A stretch of 16,530 nt of DNA from Dehalococcoidia bacterium (GTDB lineage Bacteria > Chloroflexota > Dehalococcoidia > Dehalococcoidales > BS750m-G39): the NCBI GenBank assembly GCA_030615425.1, contig JAUWZG010000016.1, forward strand, positions 1 to 16,530, given 5' to 3'. Numbering within the stretch: the stretch's first letter is position 1; each line of letters opens with the position of its first letter. A program made the translations under genes and the position numbers. Below are positions 1 through 6,337 of this stretch, piece after piece. The notes beneath the pieces are model-generated. The model was not told the origin of the DNA and did not search any database. It saw only the letters and a program-made list of their open reading frames with translations.

Positions 1-96
1 AGCAGAGGCTCCCAGCTTCATCACTGAGCCTTTGCCAAACCGCTTCTCTATCTGGCTGATAGCCAGCTCCAGCGCCTTCTCTTTCTCTGTGGTCAT
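1..96 (-). CDS. recA: RecA recombinase, N-terminal fragment (runs off the window)
   Basis: Only the first 32 codons are present; the gene continues beyond position 1. The ATG is the complement of 94-96. The peptide starts [20 protein letters not shown] and goes on to GKGSVMKLG, which is the classic RecA N-terminal helix followed by the FGKGSxMxLG segment just before the ATPase core. RecA is the DNA-dependent ATPase of homologous recombination and co-protease for LexA. The 5' leader is very short, with only a weak AGGCG as possible ribosome site 4 nt before the ATG. No catalytic motif lies in the window, so identity rests on the highly conserved N-terminus. No Gram-positive-type LexA box (GAAC-N4-GTTC) was seen upstream. 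Confidence 0.88.
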   Translation of the reverse strand, partial: MTTEKEKALELAISQIEKRFGKGSVMKLGASA

Positions 97-110
97 ATTC
101 GCCTACTTGC

Positions 111-139
111 ATCATAGCACAGACGCCCTATTAAGACAA
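111..139 (-). promoter_or_regulatory. Probable sigma-70 promoter of recA
   Basis: On the minus strand, TTGTCT (complement of 134-139) is followed after exactly 17 nt by TATGAT (complement of 111-116). The -10 box ends 14 nt before the recA ATG, so the predicted transcript has a leader of only about 7 nt. Further upstream (about 160-176) is an imperfect inverted repeat around GGTGTCACC that could be an operator, but this is weak. Confidence 0.6.
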
Positions 140-185
140 GAGAGATTATTCGATTTAGTACCTTGGTGACACCTTAATTTTATGC

Positions 186-476
186 ACCCCCACCCCCCAC
201 TTTTAAATTATCTTTTTCTTCCCAACCCTCCCACCCTCAGAGGCTTCTTACCCCACAAAGACTTTGTTTTTGCGGGGACCCCGTATTTGCCTCTCGTTGA
301 CTCTCCTTTAGCTCTTCTTCCCACCCACCCTCCCATTAGGGCTCTGCCCTTAAACCCCTGCTTCTAGGGGTGTTTTAGAGGGGTGCCAGCCTCTATAGGG
401 TGGGTGGGAAGAAAAACTAAAGTAGCTGGGGGGGGGTGGGGAAGAAAGGGCTGAGTAAGAGATGGGGGGTGGGGGT
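186..476. repeat. Nested inverted-repeat element of C and G tracts (MITE/REP-like)
   Basis: This is the 97-484 gene-free region. The ends are a perfect 14-bp inverted repeat, ACCCCCACCCCCCA at 186-199 and its complement at 463-476. Inside lies a longer pair, 306-331 and 397-422, which matches at 24 of 26 positions and contains TTCTTCCCACCCACCCT. A small hairpin (ACCCCT/AGGGGT) sits near 355-371. Related C-rich blocks also appear at 213-236 and, inverted, at 428-450. There is no credible coding frame: the one open frame (182-367) is low-complexity Pro/Leu. No clear target-site duplication was found. The architecture resembles a non-autonomous palindromic element, between the 3' end of the nadE paralogue and the recA promoter. 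Confidence 0.65.
315..400 (+). repeat. Dispersed intergenic repeat, copy A
   Basis: This stretch aligns, in the same orientation, with 7067-7150. Shared blocks include TTCTT(T)CCCACCC, CCCTGCTT, GGGTGTTT, GAGGGG and CCAGCC, in the same order and with only small gaps. The copy forms the core of the nested inverted-repeat element described separately. Its presence in two gene-free stretches of one window points to a multi-copy intergenic repeat in this genome. Confidence 0.65.
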
Positions 477-484
477 CAACAATA

Positions 485-1389
485 TTAATCTGGTGCCAGT
501 GGCGAGCCTCTCATATGCTCTGACCTTCTAATCAGCTCCTTTACATATTCAACGGTCTCCGGCTTTATCCCTATCCTGGCTATCTCTTTCGTTGCCAGCT
601 TCCTGTCTAATCCCAGCAGGATAAGGTCGAGCTTTTCATAGCTAATGCCTAAAGCAAACTCATCAGTGATGCCGGGTATGAGGTCAGGGCTGGGGGCTTT
701 TTTATAATCTTCTCCGGAATTTTGAGGAATGTGGCTAGCTGTTTTACCTGCGTTTTATATAGCGATAGGAGGGGCATAATATCGGCAGCGCCATCGCCGT
801 ATTTTACAAAGAAACCGGTCAGAAACTCGGTCCTGTTGGCCGTACCCACCAACAGCCGATTTTCACGCTCGGCATATGAATATAGAATCACCATTCTCAG
901 CCTGTGCTTCAGCCTGTAGTAGGCATTAGCCCGCCTGATAAGTCCGGAGTTTGTCCCTTCAAGCCCGCTAAGTAAAGGTCTTTCACCGGTGAGCGCGGTA
1001 TATAGTTTGTAGCTCGCCTTAACTGCCGGGCCGGCTATTTTCTTTTTGGCAAAAAACCGCCGTGGTATATGGCGGTAAATTCCCATCTCCTCCAGTATTG
1101 GTGTTAGTTCCACCCTCTCCACCCTGACCTCCAGCCCTTCAGCCAGGCGCCTAGCATCCCGCTCGCTTTGCCGGCTGCTATCTCTTTCCGGCATAATCAA
1201 CCCCACCACCTTGTCCTGACCGAGAGCGGCAACGGATAGAGCCAGCACCACGCTGGAGTCCAGCCCACCGCTTAAGCCAATGATTACTCCCTCTCGATTT
1301 AACCTGCCTACGCTGGCTTTTATAAAGCCTTCAAGTTCTTGGCTTAACGCTTCCGGGTCTATCTGGAGCTGTTCCAGTGTCAAGTCCAT
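485..1389 (-). pseudogene. nadE: NAD(+) synthetase paralogue, interrupted by a one-base frame shift
   Basis: NH3-dependent NAD synthetase family (ATP-pyrophosphatase fold), which makes NAD+ from deamido-NAD+. The ATG is at 1387-1389, 11 bp after the degV stop. The P-loop SGGLDSS lies at residues 40-46 and the NRTEF...KYGDGAADI block is present. Compared with the neighbouring nadE it carries roughly 35 extra residues in the middle (around YRHIPRRFFAKKK). The frame runs to IIKKPPAL and stops at 649, giving 246 aa. The other frame then continues without a stop to TAA at 485-487 and encodes the expected end: SPDLIPGITDEFALG, SYEKLDLIL and RRSEHMR. Restoring one C in the C5 run (692-696) gives KKPPSPDL and a 301-residue protein, matching KPPSAGL of the intact paralogue. 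This is either a real lesion, a sequencing error, or -1 frameshifting. No other damage is seen. Confidence 0.82.
691..715 (-). other. Frame-break site with A AAA AAG slippery heptamer
   Basis: On the coding strand the in-frame codons ATA AAA AAG (complement 697-705) contain the heptamer A AAA AAG, the dnaX-type -1 slippery sequence, in the correct phase. A GGAG lies 8 nt upstream (712-715) and a C5 run directly follows (692-696). A -1 slip here enters exactly the frame that encodes the remaining NadE C-terminus. No strong downstream stem was found; the best is CTCAT/ATGAG with a long loop. Confidence 0.5.
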
Positions 1390-1400
1390 TCCTTCCGTCC

Positions 1401-2273
1401 TTATTTGAGACTGGCGTGCTGCCAGTCCTCCTCGGTATAGAAAATTAGACCAAGTGCCCCCGGACCAATGTGAGTCCCGAACACAGGCCCAATTTCAAGA
1501 ATGTCAAGCTCAGCACAGTCAAAGCGGGCTCGGACCTCTCTTTCCAAGGCTAGGACTTCCTCAAGTACACAGGAGTGGATAACGGCGCCATGATGGATAG
1601 AGCCGCTTGTCCCCAGCCGTTTTTCCATAATCTTCAGCATATACTCCACACCTTTAGCCCGGCTTCTCGCCCTGGCCAGGGGCTTGGCCTCGGCGTTTTC
1701 CAGAGCCAGGATGGGCTTAATGTTTAAAAGCGAACCAAGTAAAGCCCTTCCCGCCCCGATTCGCCCCCCTTTCCAGGCATATTTTAGAGTATCAACCATG
1801 GCGAAAATGCTGACACAATCAGCGAGTTGCTTAATTTTTGCCTTAATCTGCGGTAGCCCCTGTCCTTCCTCAGCAGCTCGGGCGGCGGCTGTAACCAGCA
1901 GCCCCATTCCCATAGACAGCCAGTCTACCACCTCAATCTGGGCTTCGGGAAATTCGTCTCTGGCAGCGAGCGCTGAGTTAATGGTTCCGCTCAGCTTAGC
2001 TGAGATGTGGATGGAAAAAATAGGGTGACCCAGTGAGACAAGCTCGGCATAGACCTTGGTAAAATCGCTGACCGTGGGCTGGGAGGTGGTAGGCGGGGTG
2101 CTCGATTTTGCTAGCCTGCGGTAGAATTCCTCATTGGTAATATCCACCCCCTCGGAGAAAACCTCGGCTCCAAAGGCAACCTTGATAGGCACAACACGGA
2201 TATCATATTGGGCAATTGTCTCGGGAAGCAGATAGGCGGTGCTGTCGGTAACAATTTTGACCTTGGGTGCCAA
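1401..2273 (-). CDS. DegV family fatty-acid-binding protein
   Basis: A 290-residue protein of the DegV/FakB family (EDD fold), which binds a fatty acid; in Firmicutes the family hands fatty acids to the kinase FakA. Visible family motifs are VTDSTAYL near the N-terminus, PTTSQP at about 61-66, SAKLSGT at about 91-97, and GPVFGTHIGPGALG near the C-terminus, which covers the ligand-binding end. The start is TTG (complement of 2271-2273), chosen because AAGGGG sits 6 nt upstream and because the reading begins directly at PKVKIVTDS. It lies 3 bp after the stop of the upstream nadE and 11 bp before the second nadE-like gene, so it is surely co-transcribed with them. No FakA-like kinase is in the window. 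The true ligand and partner here are unknown. Confidence 0.9.
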   Translation of the reverse strand: MAPKVKIVTDSTAYLLPETIAQYDIRVVPIKVAFGAEVFSEGVDITNEEFYRRLAKSSTPPTTSQPTVSDFTKVYAELVSLGHPIFSIHISAKLSGTINSALAARDEFPEAQIEVVDWLSMGMGLLVTAAARAAEEGQGLPQIKAKIKQLADCVSIFAMVDTLKYAWKGGRIGAGRALLGSLLNIKPILALENAEAKPLARARSRAKGVEYMLKIMEKRLGTSGSIHHGAVIHSCVLEEVLALEREVRARFDCAELDILEIGPVFGTHIGPGALGLIFYTEEDWQHASLK

Positions 2274-2276
2274 TGC

Positions 2277-3017
2277 TTACCCCTTTTCAGGAAAGTCAGC
2301 CGCTGGGGGTGGCTGGCGCTTGTGTTCGCTGGCGGCTATCATGGACTCAATCCTTTTTTTAAGTTCCGCTGAGGCTTCGCCAGTAGCCAGATAGCGGTCG
2401 AGTTCATCATAGCGCAGCCCCAGCTCCCCTTCGTCGGTTTGCCCTTCCCATAAGCCAGCTGATGGAGGCTTATCTATAATTTGCTGTGGAATGCCCAAGA
2501 ATTGGGCTAGTTCTCTTATCTGTCCTTTGAGCATGTTGCCCAGGGGTTGAATATCTACTCCACCATCACCATATTTGGTAAAGTAGCCCAGGGCAAGCTC
2601 ATTCTGATTGCCTGCCCCCACCACCATATATTTTAGCTTGTTGGCAAAGTAGTAGAGGGTGAGCATTCTTAATCTCGCTTTGATGTTGGCTTTAGCCAGA
2701 CGGCTGACATCAGGGGCTGCCTTATCATCGGGCAATACCTTGAGCAAGGTATCGTAAGCGGCATCAAGAACCACTGTACTGGTGGGGATAGAAAACTGGT
2801 CAGCCACCGCCCGGGCATGCTCCACGTCCTTCTCGTTACTGTAGCAGGGCATAATCACTGCCAGCGTGCTTTGGGGAAAGGCGCGGTAACAGAGTACCGC
2901 CGCTACCGAGGAATCCAGTCCGCCACTTAAGCCCAGCACCACCCCCTTACACCCAGCAGCCGATACCCTGTCTCTTATCCACAAAACCAGCTTTTCAGCT
3001 AACTTTTGCCAGTTCAT
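2277..3017 (-). CDS. nadE: NH3-dependent NAD(+) synthetase
   Basis: A 246-residue enzyme that amidates deamido-NAD+ to NAD+ with ATP and ammonia, the last step of NAD synthesis. The ATP-pyrophosphatase loop SGGLDSS is at residues 31-37, followed by NIKARLRM, GAGNQNE, GYFTKYGDGGVDIQPLG and KPPSAGLWEGQTDEGELG, all hallmarks of NadE. There is no glutaminase (nitrilase) domain, so free ammonia is the expected donor. It is the first gene of a three-gene minus-strand operon with degV and a second, frameshifted nadE-like gene; the degV start lies only 3 bp downstream. The start ATG (3015-3017) has a weak GAGAG ribosome site and lies 32 nt after a good -10 box. This copy appears intact and is likely the main NAD synthetase. 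Confidence 0.94.
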   Translation of the reverse strand: MNWQKLAEKLVLWIRDRVSAAGCKGVVLGLSGGLDSSVAAVLCYRAFPQSTLAVIMPCYSNEKDVEHARAVADQFSIPTSTVVLDAAYDTLLKVLPDDKAAPDVSRLAKANIKARLRMLTLYYFANKLKYMVVGAGNQNELALGYFTKYGDGGVDIQPLGNMLKGQIRELAQFLGIPQQIIDKPPSAGLWEGQTDEGELGLRYDELDRYLATGEASAELKKRIESMIAASEHKRQPPPAADFPEKG

Positions 3018-3028
3018 AAAGCTCTCAG

Positions 3029-3057
3029 TTGTTGCCCTAGGTTGTCAGTAGTATACT
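3029..3057 (+). promoter_or_regulatory. Possible divergent promoter of the amidohydrolase gene
   Basis: TTGTTG (3029-3034), 17 nt, then TATACT (3052-3057). Its -10 shares the palindrome at 3048-3059 with the opposing promoter, so both directions would use largely the same bases. The -35 is weak. A start near 3064 would place the ATG at 3089 about 25 nt into the transcript. Confidence 0.4.
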
Positions 3058-3078
3058 ACCATGTAGCTACTTGGTCAA
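3050..3078 (-). promoter_or_regulatory. Promoter of the nadE-degV-nadE operon
   Basis: On the minus strand, TTGACC (complement of 3073-3078) is followed by a 17-nt spacer and TATACT (complement of 3050-3055); each box matches the sigma-70 consensus at five of six positions. Predicted leader about 25 nt. The -10 box lies within the perfect 12-bp palindrome GTAGTATACTAC (3048-3059), and an 8-bp palindrome GTAGCTAC (3063-3070) lies in the spacer. Confidence 0.7.
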
Positions 3079-3088
3079 AAGATTTAAA

Positions 3089-4636
3089 ATGCCAGCCGCC
3101 GACCTTATTCTTAATAACGCCAATGTGCTCACAATGGACTCAAGGTGTCCCTCTGCCGAACTGGTAGCTATCAAAGGTAACCGGATTTTGCTGGTTGCCG
3201 CTAGTGACCAGCTGGAGGCGGTGAGGGGGGCAAAGAGCAAAATAATTGACTGCCAGGGCAAGACGGTGGTGCCCGGTTTCAATGATGCTCACTGCCATAT
3301 TTTCTCCTTTATCAGAAAGTTGCGCAGCCTCGACCTGAGCCCGTTATCAGTTAACTCTATTGCTGACATAAAGGCAGCCATCCGCCGCCGAGCCCTGAGC
3401 ACTCCAACTGGCAACTGGCTCACCGGCACCGACTACAATGAGTTTTACCTTGCTGAGAAGCGGCATCCCAATCGCTGGGATTTAGACGAGGCAGCACCTC
3501 ACCACCCGGTAGTCCTGGCTCACCGTTCGCTGCATGCCTGCGTGCTCAATAGTATGGCGCTCTCTCTGGCGGGTATCACCGGAGAAACGCCGGAACCGCC
3601 GGGGGCGATTATTGAGCGGGAGCTTGACACCGGGGAGCCAAGCGGCCTTCTCTTTGAGATGTTGGGCTATATCAGGGAGAAGGTATTGCCGCCGCTATCC
3701 GAGGAAGAGTTAGCTGAGGGCATAGCCCTGGCTGATCGGCATTACCTGTCTATGGGTATCACCTCTCTGCAGGAGGCTTCAGCCGCCAATGATTTGGCTC
3801 GGTGGCAGACCCTTAAGCGTTTTAAGCAGAGCGGCAAGCTTGAGAGCCGGGTGTCTATGATGTTTGGCATTGAAGCCTTGAGCCAGTTTCAGCAGGCAGG
3901 TCTAACTTTGGGCTCAGGTGATTCTCAGTTGCGGTTGGGTGGGGCAAAGATAGTGCTTAATGAGACCACAGGACAGTTGCAGCCGCCGCAGCATGAGTTA
4001 AACCGGCAGGCGTTAGATGTTCACCAGGCTGGCTTCCAGCTAGCCATCCACTGCATTGAGCCGAGCACGGTAGGGGCAGCCATCGCTGCCCTGGAGCATA
4101 TCGGTAGCCAGACGTCTTTGGCGGGGCGGCGCCACCGCTTGGAGCACTGCTCCGAGTGTCCGCCTGAGTTATTTAAGCGGCTACTCAAGCTCAAGGCTTT
4201 GGTGGTTACCCAGCCCCCCTTTATCTACCATAGTGGGGAAAGATATCTCGCTACTCTTCCCCCCGACCGGCAGAAGTGGCTATACCGGGTTAAGTCTTTC
4301 CTCGACGCTGGCTTGATTGTTGCCGCTAGCTCGGATTCTCCGGTAGCCCTGGATAACCCCTTGGTCGGCATCTATGCTGCCGTTACCAGGCGGGCGGAGT
4401 CAGGACAGGAGCTGTTACTTCAGGAAGCCGTCTCAGCCCAACAGGCGCTGGCGATGTATACCACCAATGCTGCCTACGCCTCGTTTGAAGAGAATATCAA
4501 AGGCTCCATCGCTGAAGGAAAACTGGCGGATATGGTGGTATTGAGCGCTGACCTGTTACAAGCGCCTGCGGAGCAGCTCAAGGATATCCGGGTGGAGATG
4601 ACCATTATTGACGGCAAGGTGGTGTGGGAGGTTTGA
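3089..4636 (+). CDS. Amidohydrolase family 3 protein (YtcJ-like)
   Basis: A 515-residue metal-dependent hydrolase of the amidohydrolase superfamily, YtcJ-like branch. The N-terminal strand ADLILNNANVLTMDS is followed by GFNDAHCHIF with HxH ligands H68 and H70. Later come IHCIE (H321), RHRLEHC (H349 and H353) and SSDSPV with the likely catalytic Asp at 416, then a C-terminal ADMVVL segment of the small beta domain. The substrate cannot be read from sequence; members act on C-N bonds of varied amides. No signal peptide, so cytoplasmic. I chose ATG at 3089; a TTG at 3071 would add six residues but overlaps the opposing promoter's -35 and leaves almost no leader. Neither start has a clear ribosome site. 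Transcribed divergently from the nadE operon. Confidence 0.88.
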   Translation: MPAADLILNNANVLTMDSRCPSAELVAIKGNRILLVAASDQLEAVRGAKSKIIDCQGKTVVPGFNDAHCHIFSFIRKLRSLDLSPLSVNSIADIKAAIRRRALSTPTGNWLTGTDYNEFYLAEKRHPNRWDLDEAAPHHPVVLAHRSLHACVLNSMALSLAGITGETPEPPGAIIERELDTGEPSGLLFEMLGYIREKVLPPLSEEELAEGIALADRHYLSMGITSLQEASAANDLARWQTLKRFKQSGKLESRVSMMFGIEALSQFQQAGLTLGSGDSQLRLGGAKIVLNETTGQLQPPQHELNRQALDVHQAGFQLAIHCIEPSTVGAAIAALEHIGSQTSLAGRRHRLEHCSECPPELFKRLLKLKALVVTQPPFIYHSGERYLATLPPDRQKWLYRVKSFLDAGLIVAASSDSPVALDNPLVGIYAAVTRRAESGQELLLQEAVSAQQALAMYTTNAAYASFEENIKGSIAEGKLADMVVLSADLLQAPAEQLKDIRVEMTIIDGKVVWEV

Positions 4637-4682
4637 CTTGCCGGCTGGGATAAAAGTAAACTTGAATAACTAGAGGCAGGCG

Positions 4683-5777
4683 ATGTCAACTGGTGTTCCC
4701 AGACGGACCGGTATTGCCAATCTGCCACTTCATTATGGCAGGGTGCCCCCCTGGCTCTTTGACCGCATGGTCAAATTAGCTCGCGAGATTACCATTGCCA
4801 TTGTCGCCGACTTTGGCGCTGAGGAGATGCTAAGGAGGCTTTCCCATCCCTACTGGTTTCAAGCCTTCGGCTGCATTCTGGGCTACGACTGGCATTCCAG
4901 CGGCGTTACCACCACCCTCTGCGGCGCGCTCAAGGAGGGGCTTAAAGGGCTGGAACGAGACTTAGGCTTGTTTGTCGCCGGCGGCAAGGGTAAGACCTCC
5001 CGGCGAACGCCGGAAGAGATAGAACGCTGGGGGGATTACCTTTCACTGAACCCGGTTCCACTGGTATACGCCAGCCGGATGTCAGCCAAGGTAGATAACT
5101 CGGCGGTTCAGGATGGCTATCAGCTCTATCACCACAGCTTCCTTTTTACCAAGCGCGGCTCGTGGGCGGTTATTCAGCAGGGGATGAACGATAATACCCG
5201 CTATGCCCGCCGCTACCACTGGCTGGGGGAGCAGGTCTCCAGCTTTGTCAATGAGCCTCACTCGGCGGTGCTCTCTGAGGCGAGGGGTCAGGCGCTGAAC
5301 CTGGTTGCCAGTGAAAGCGACCCCGCCCGCACCACCATCGCCGATATAGTCGTTAGTCAAAAGCCCCATGAAATCCTGGCTGACCTTAAAAAACTGAAAA
5401 CCCTGGACTTACCTCCCCACCACTACCTCACCACCCAGAACCTTCACCCCGATAGTATAAGTCGGATTTTACTCAGCACCTACGAGCGCCAGCCAAAAGA
5501 CTTTGAGCAGTTATTGGGGCTGCGGGGGGTGGGTGCCAAGACCATCCGTGCCCTGAGCCTTATTTCCGAGCTGGTCTACGGGGTTGCCCCTAGCTACCGC
5601 GACCCCGCCCGCTACAGCTTTGCCCACGGCGGCAAGGACGGCATCCCCTACCCTGCAGATAGAAAGACCTACGACCAGTCAATTGAGCTATTGCGCAAGG
5701 CCATAAACAGGACTAAACTGGGAATTAGAGAGAAGAACGAGGCGGTGAAGCGGCTTAATAAGGCGAGTATATTGTGA
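4683..5777 (+). CDS. DUF763 domain protein with helix-hairpin-helix motif
   Basis: A 364-residue protein of the DUF763 family (COG1415), found mostly in archaea and deep-branching bacteria; function unknown. The conserved start RTGIANLPLHYGRVPPWLF and the central segment SRMSAKVDNSAVQDGYQLYHHSF fit the family. Near residues 280-290, LRGVGAKTIRAL looks like a helix-hairpin-helix, a non-specific DNA-binding element common in repair enzymes and nucleases, and the family tail RYSFAHGGKDGIPYP follows. No signal peptide or membrane segment. The ATG is preceded by GAGGCAGG, a fair ribosome site. It is 46 bp after the amidohydrolase stop and 11 bp before the YbjQ-domain gene, so probably co-transcribed with the latter. 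A DNA-related role is an inference from the HhH motif alone. Confidence 0.87.
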   Translation: MSTGVPRRTGIANLPLHYGRVPPWLFDRMVKLAREITIAIVADFGAEEMLRRLSHPYWFQAFGCILGYDWHSSGVTTTLCGALKEGLKGLERDLGLFVAGGKGKTSRRTPEEIERWGDYLSLNPVPLVYASRMSAKVDNSAVQDGYQLYHHSFLFTKRGSWAVIQQGMNDNTRYARRYHWLGEQVSSFVNEPHSAVLSEARGQALNLVASESDPARTTIADIVVSQKPHEILADLKKLKTLDLPPHHYLTTQNLHPDSISRILLSTYERQPKDFEQLLGLRGVGAKTIRALSLISELVYGVAPSYRDPARYSFAHGGKDGIPYPADRKTYDQSIELLRKAINRTKLGIREKNEAVKRLNKASIL

Positions 5778-5788
5778 AAGGAGAAACT

Positions 5789-6337
5789 ATGAAGGTAATT
5801 CGGTTGTTCGGTTCGCTGGTTTTCGTACTCGGGCTGTTTATCGCGGTCTTTGCCGGGGTACCTTGGTATGTCTACAACGAGCCCCTGTTGCCCTTGTGGT
5901 TGGGGATTGCGGTCTACGCCTTTCTCGGTGGTATCCTGCTGGTCTTACTGACGGTAGCTGTGGAACAGCGGCGAGCTAAGGCTCCGACGGAGGAACTCCT
6001 ACCCAGTGGGACCCCGCCTCGCATGATGCTCCAGAATTCGGCAGAAGTCCCTGGTCGCGATATAACCGAAATTTTGGGCTTGGTCAAGGGGCATACTATC
6101 TTTGCCATCTGGCTGGGCAGGGATGTTTCGGCCATGGTGCGACTGATTCTTGGTGGTGAGCTGATTGAGTATACGGAGATGATGGGGCGAGCCCGCGAGG
6201 TGGCTACGGCTCGGATGATAGCCCAGGCTGAGGAGTTGGGGGCTGATGCGGTCATTAACGTTCGTTATGTGACCACCAGTGTCGTCGCCAGCGCCGCCGA
6301 GCTTTTAGCCTACGGCACGGCCGTCAAGCTCAAGTAG
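5789..6337 (+). CDS. Membrane-anchored YbjQ/UPF0145 (DUF74) domain protein
   Basis: A 182-residue protein with two hydrophobic segments at about 4-26 and 37-56, a short basic/proline linker, and a C-terminal domain (about 86-182) of the YbjQ/UPF0145 type, sometimes called putative heavy-metal-binding. Family features seen are VPGRDITEILGLVKGHTIFA, the Arg-rich helix with MIAQAEELGADAVINVRY, and the final LAYGTAVKL. Most YbjQ proteins are soluble and about 105 residues, so the anchor is an added part; the domain would face the cytoplasm if both segments span the membrane. ATG at 5789 is chosen over GTG at 5774 because AAAGGAG lies 5 nt before it. The stop overlaps the convergent DUF1461 gene by 8 bp. 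The metal-binding label is a family name, not visible evidence. Confidence 0.82.
   Translation: MKVIRLFGSLVFVLGLFIAVFAGVPWYVYNEPLLPLWLGIAVYAFLGGILLVLLTVAVEQRRAKAPTEELLPSGTPPRMMLQNSAEVPGRDITEILGLVKGHTIFAIWLGRDVSAMVRLILGGELIEYTEMMGRAREVATARMIAQAEELGADAVINVRYVTTSVVASAAELLAYGTAVKLK

Noticed and set aside
97..180. LexA/SOS box upstream of recA
   Set aside because: Neither a GAAC-N4-GTTC nor a CTG-N10-CAG type box is convincing; only a weak GGTGTCACC inverted repeat is seen.
182..367. Open frame of 61 codons, rich in Pro and Leu
   Set aside because: It is translation of C-tract repeat DNA within the nested inverted-repeat element, has no ribosome site and no domain-like composition.
186..476. Target-site duplication around the nested repeat
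   Set aside because: Flanks (TTAATTTTATGC and CAACAATATTAAT) share only AT-rich resemblance, no exact direct repeat at the boundaries.
182..480. CRISPR array
   Set aside because: Repeated blocks are inverted and unevenly spaced, and there are no regular spacers or cas genes.
3071..3088. TTG start for the amidohydrolase
   Set aside because: No ribosome site, it overlaps the -35 box of the opposing promoter, and the family-like sequence begins at the ATG 3089.
4637..4682. Separate promoter for the DUF763 gene
   Set aside because: TTGCCG with TTGAAT at 18 nt is too weak to call; read-through from the amidohydrolase is as likely.
5774..5788. GTG start for the YbjQ-domain protein
   Set aside because: The GTG overlaps the DUF763 stop and the sequence after it is the AAAGGAG ribosome site for the ATG at 5789.
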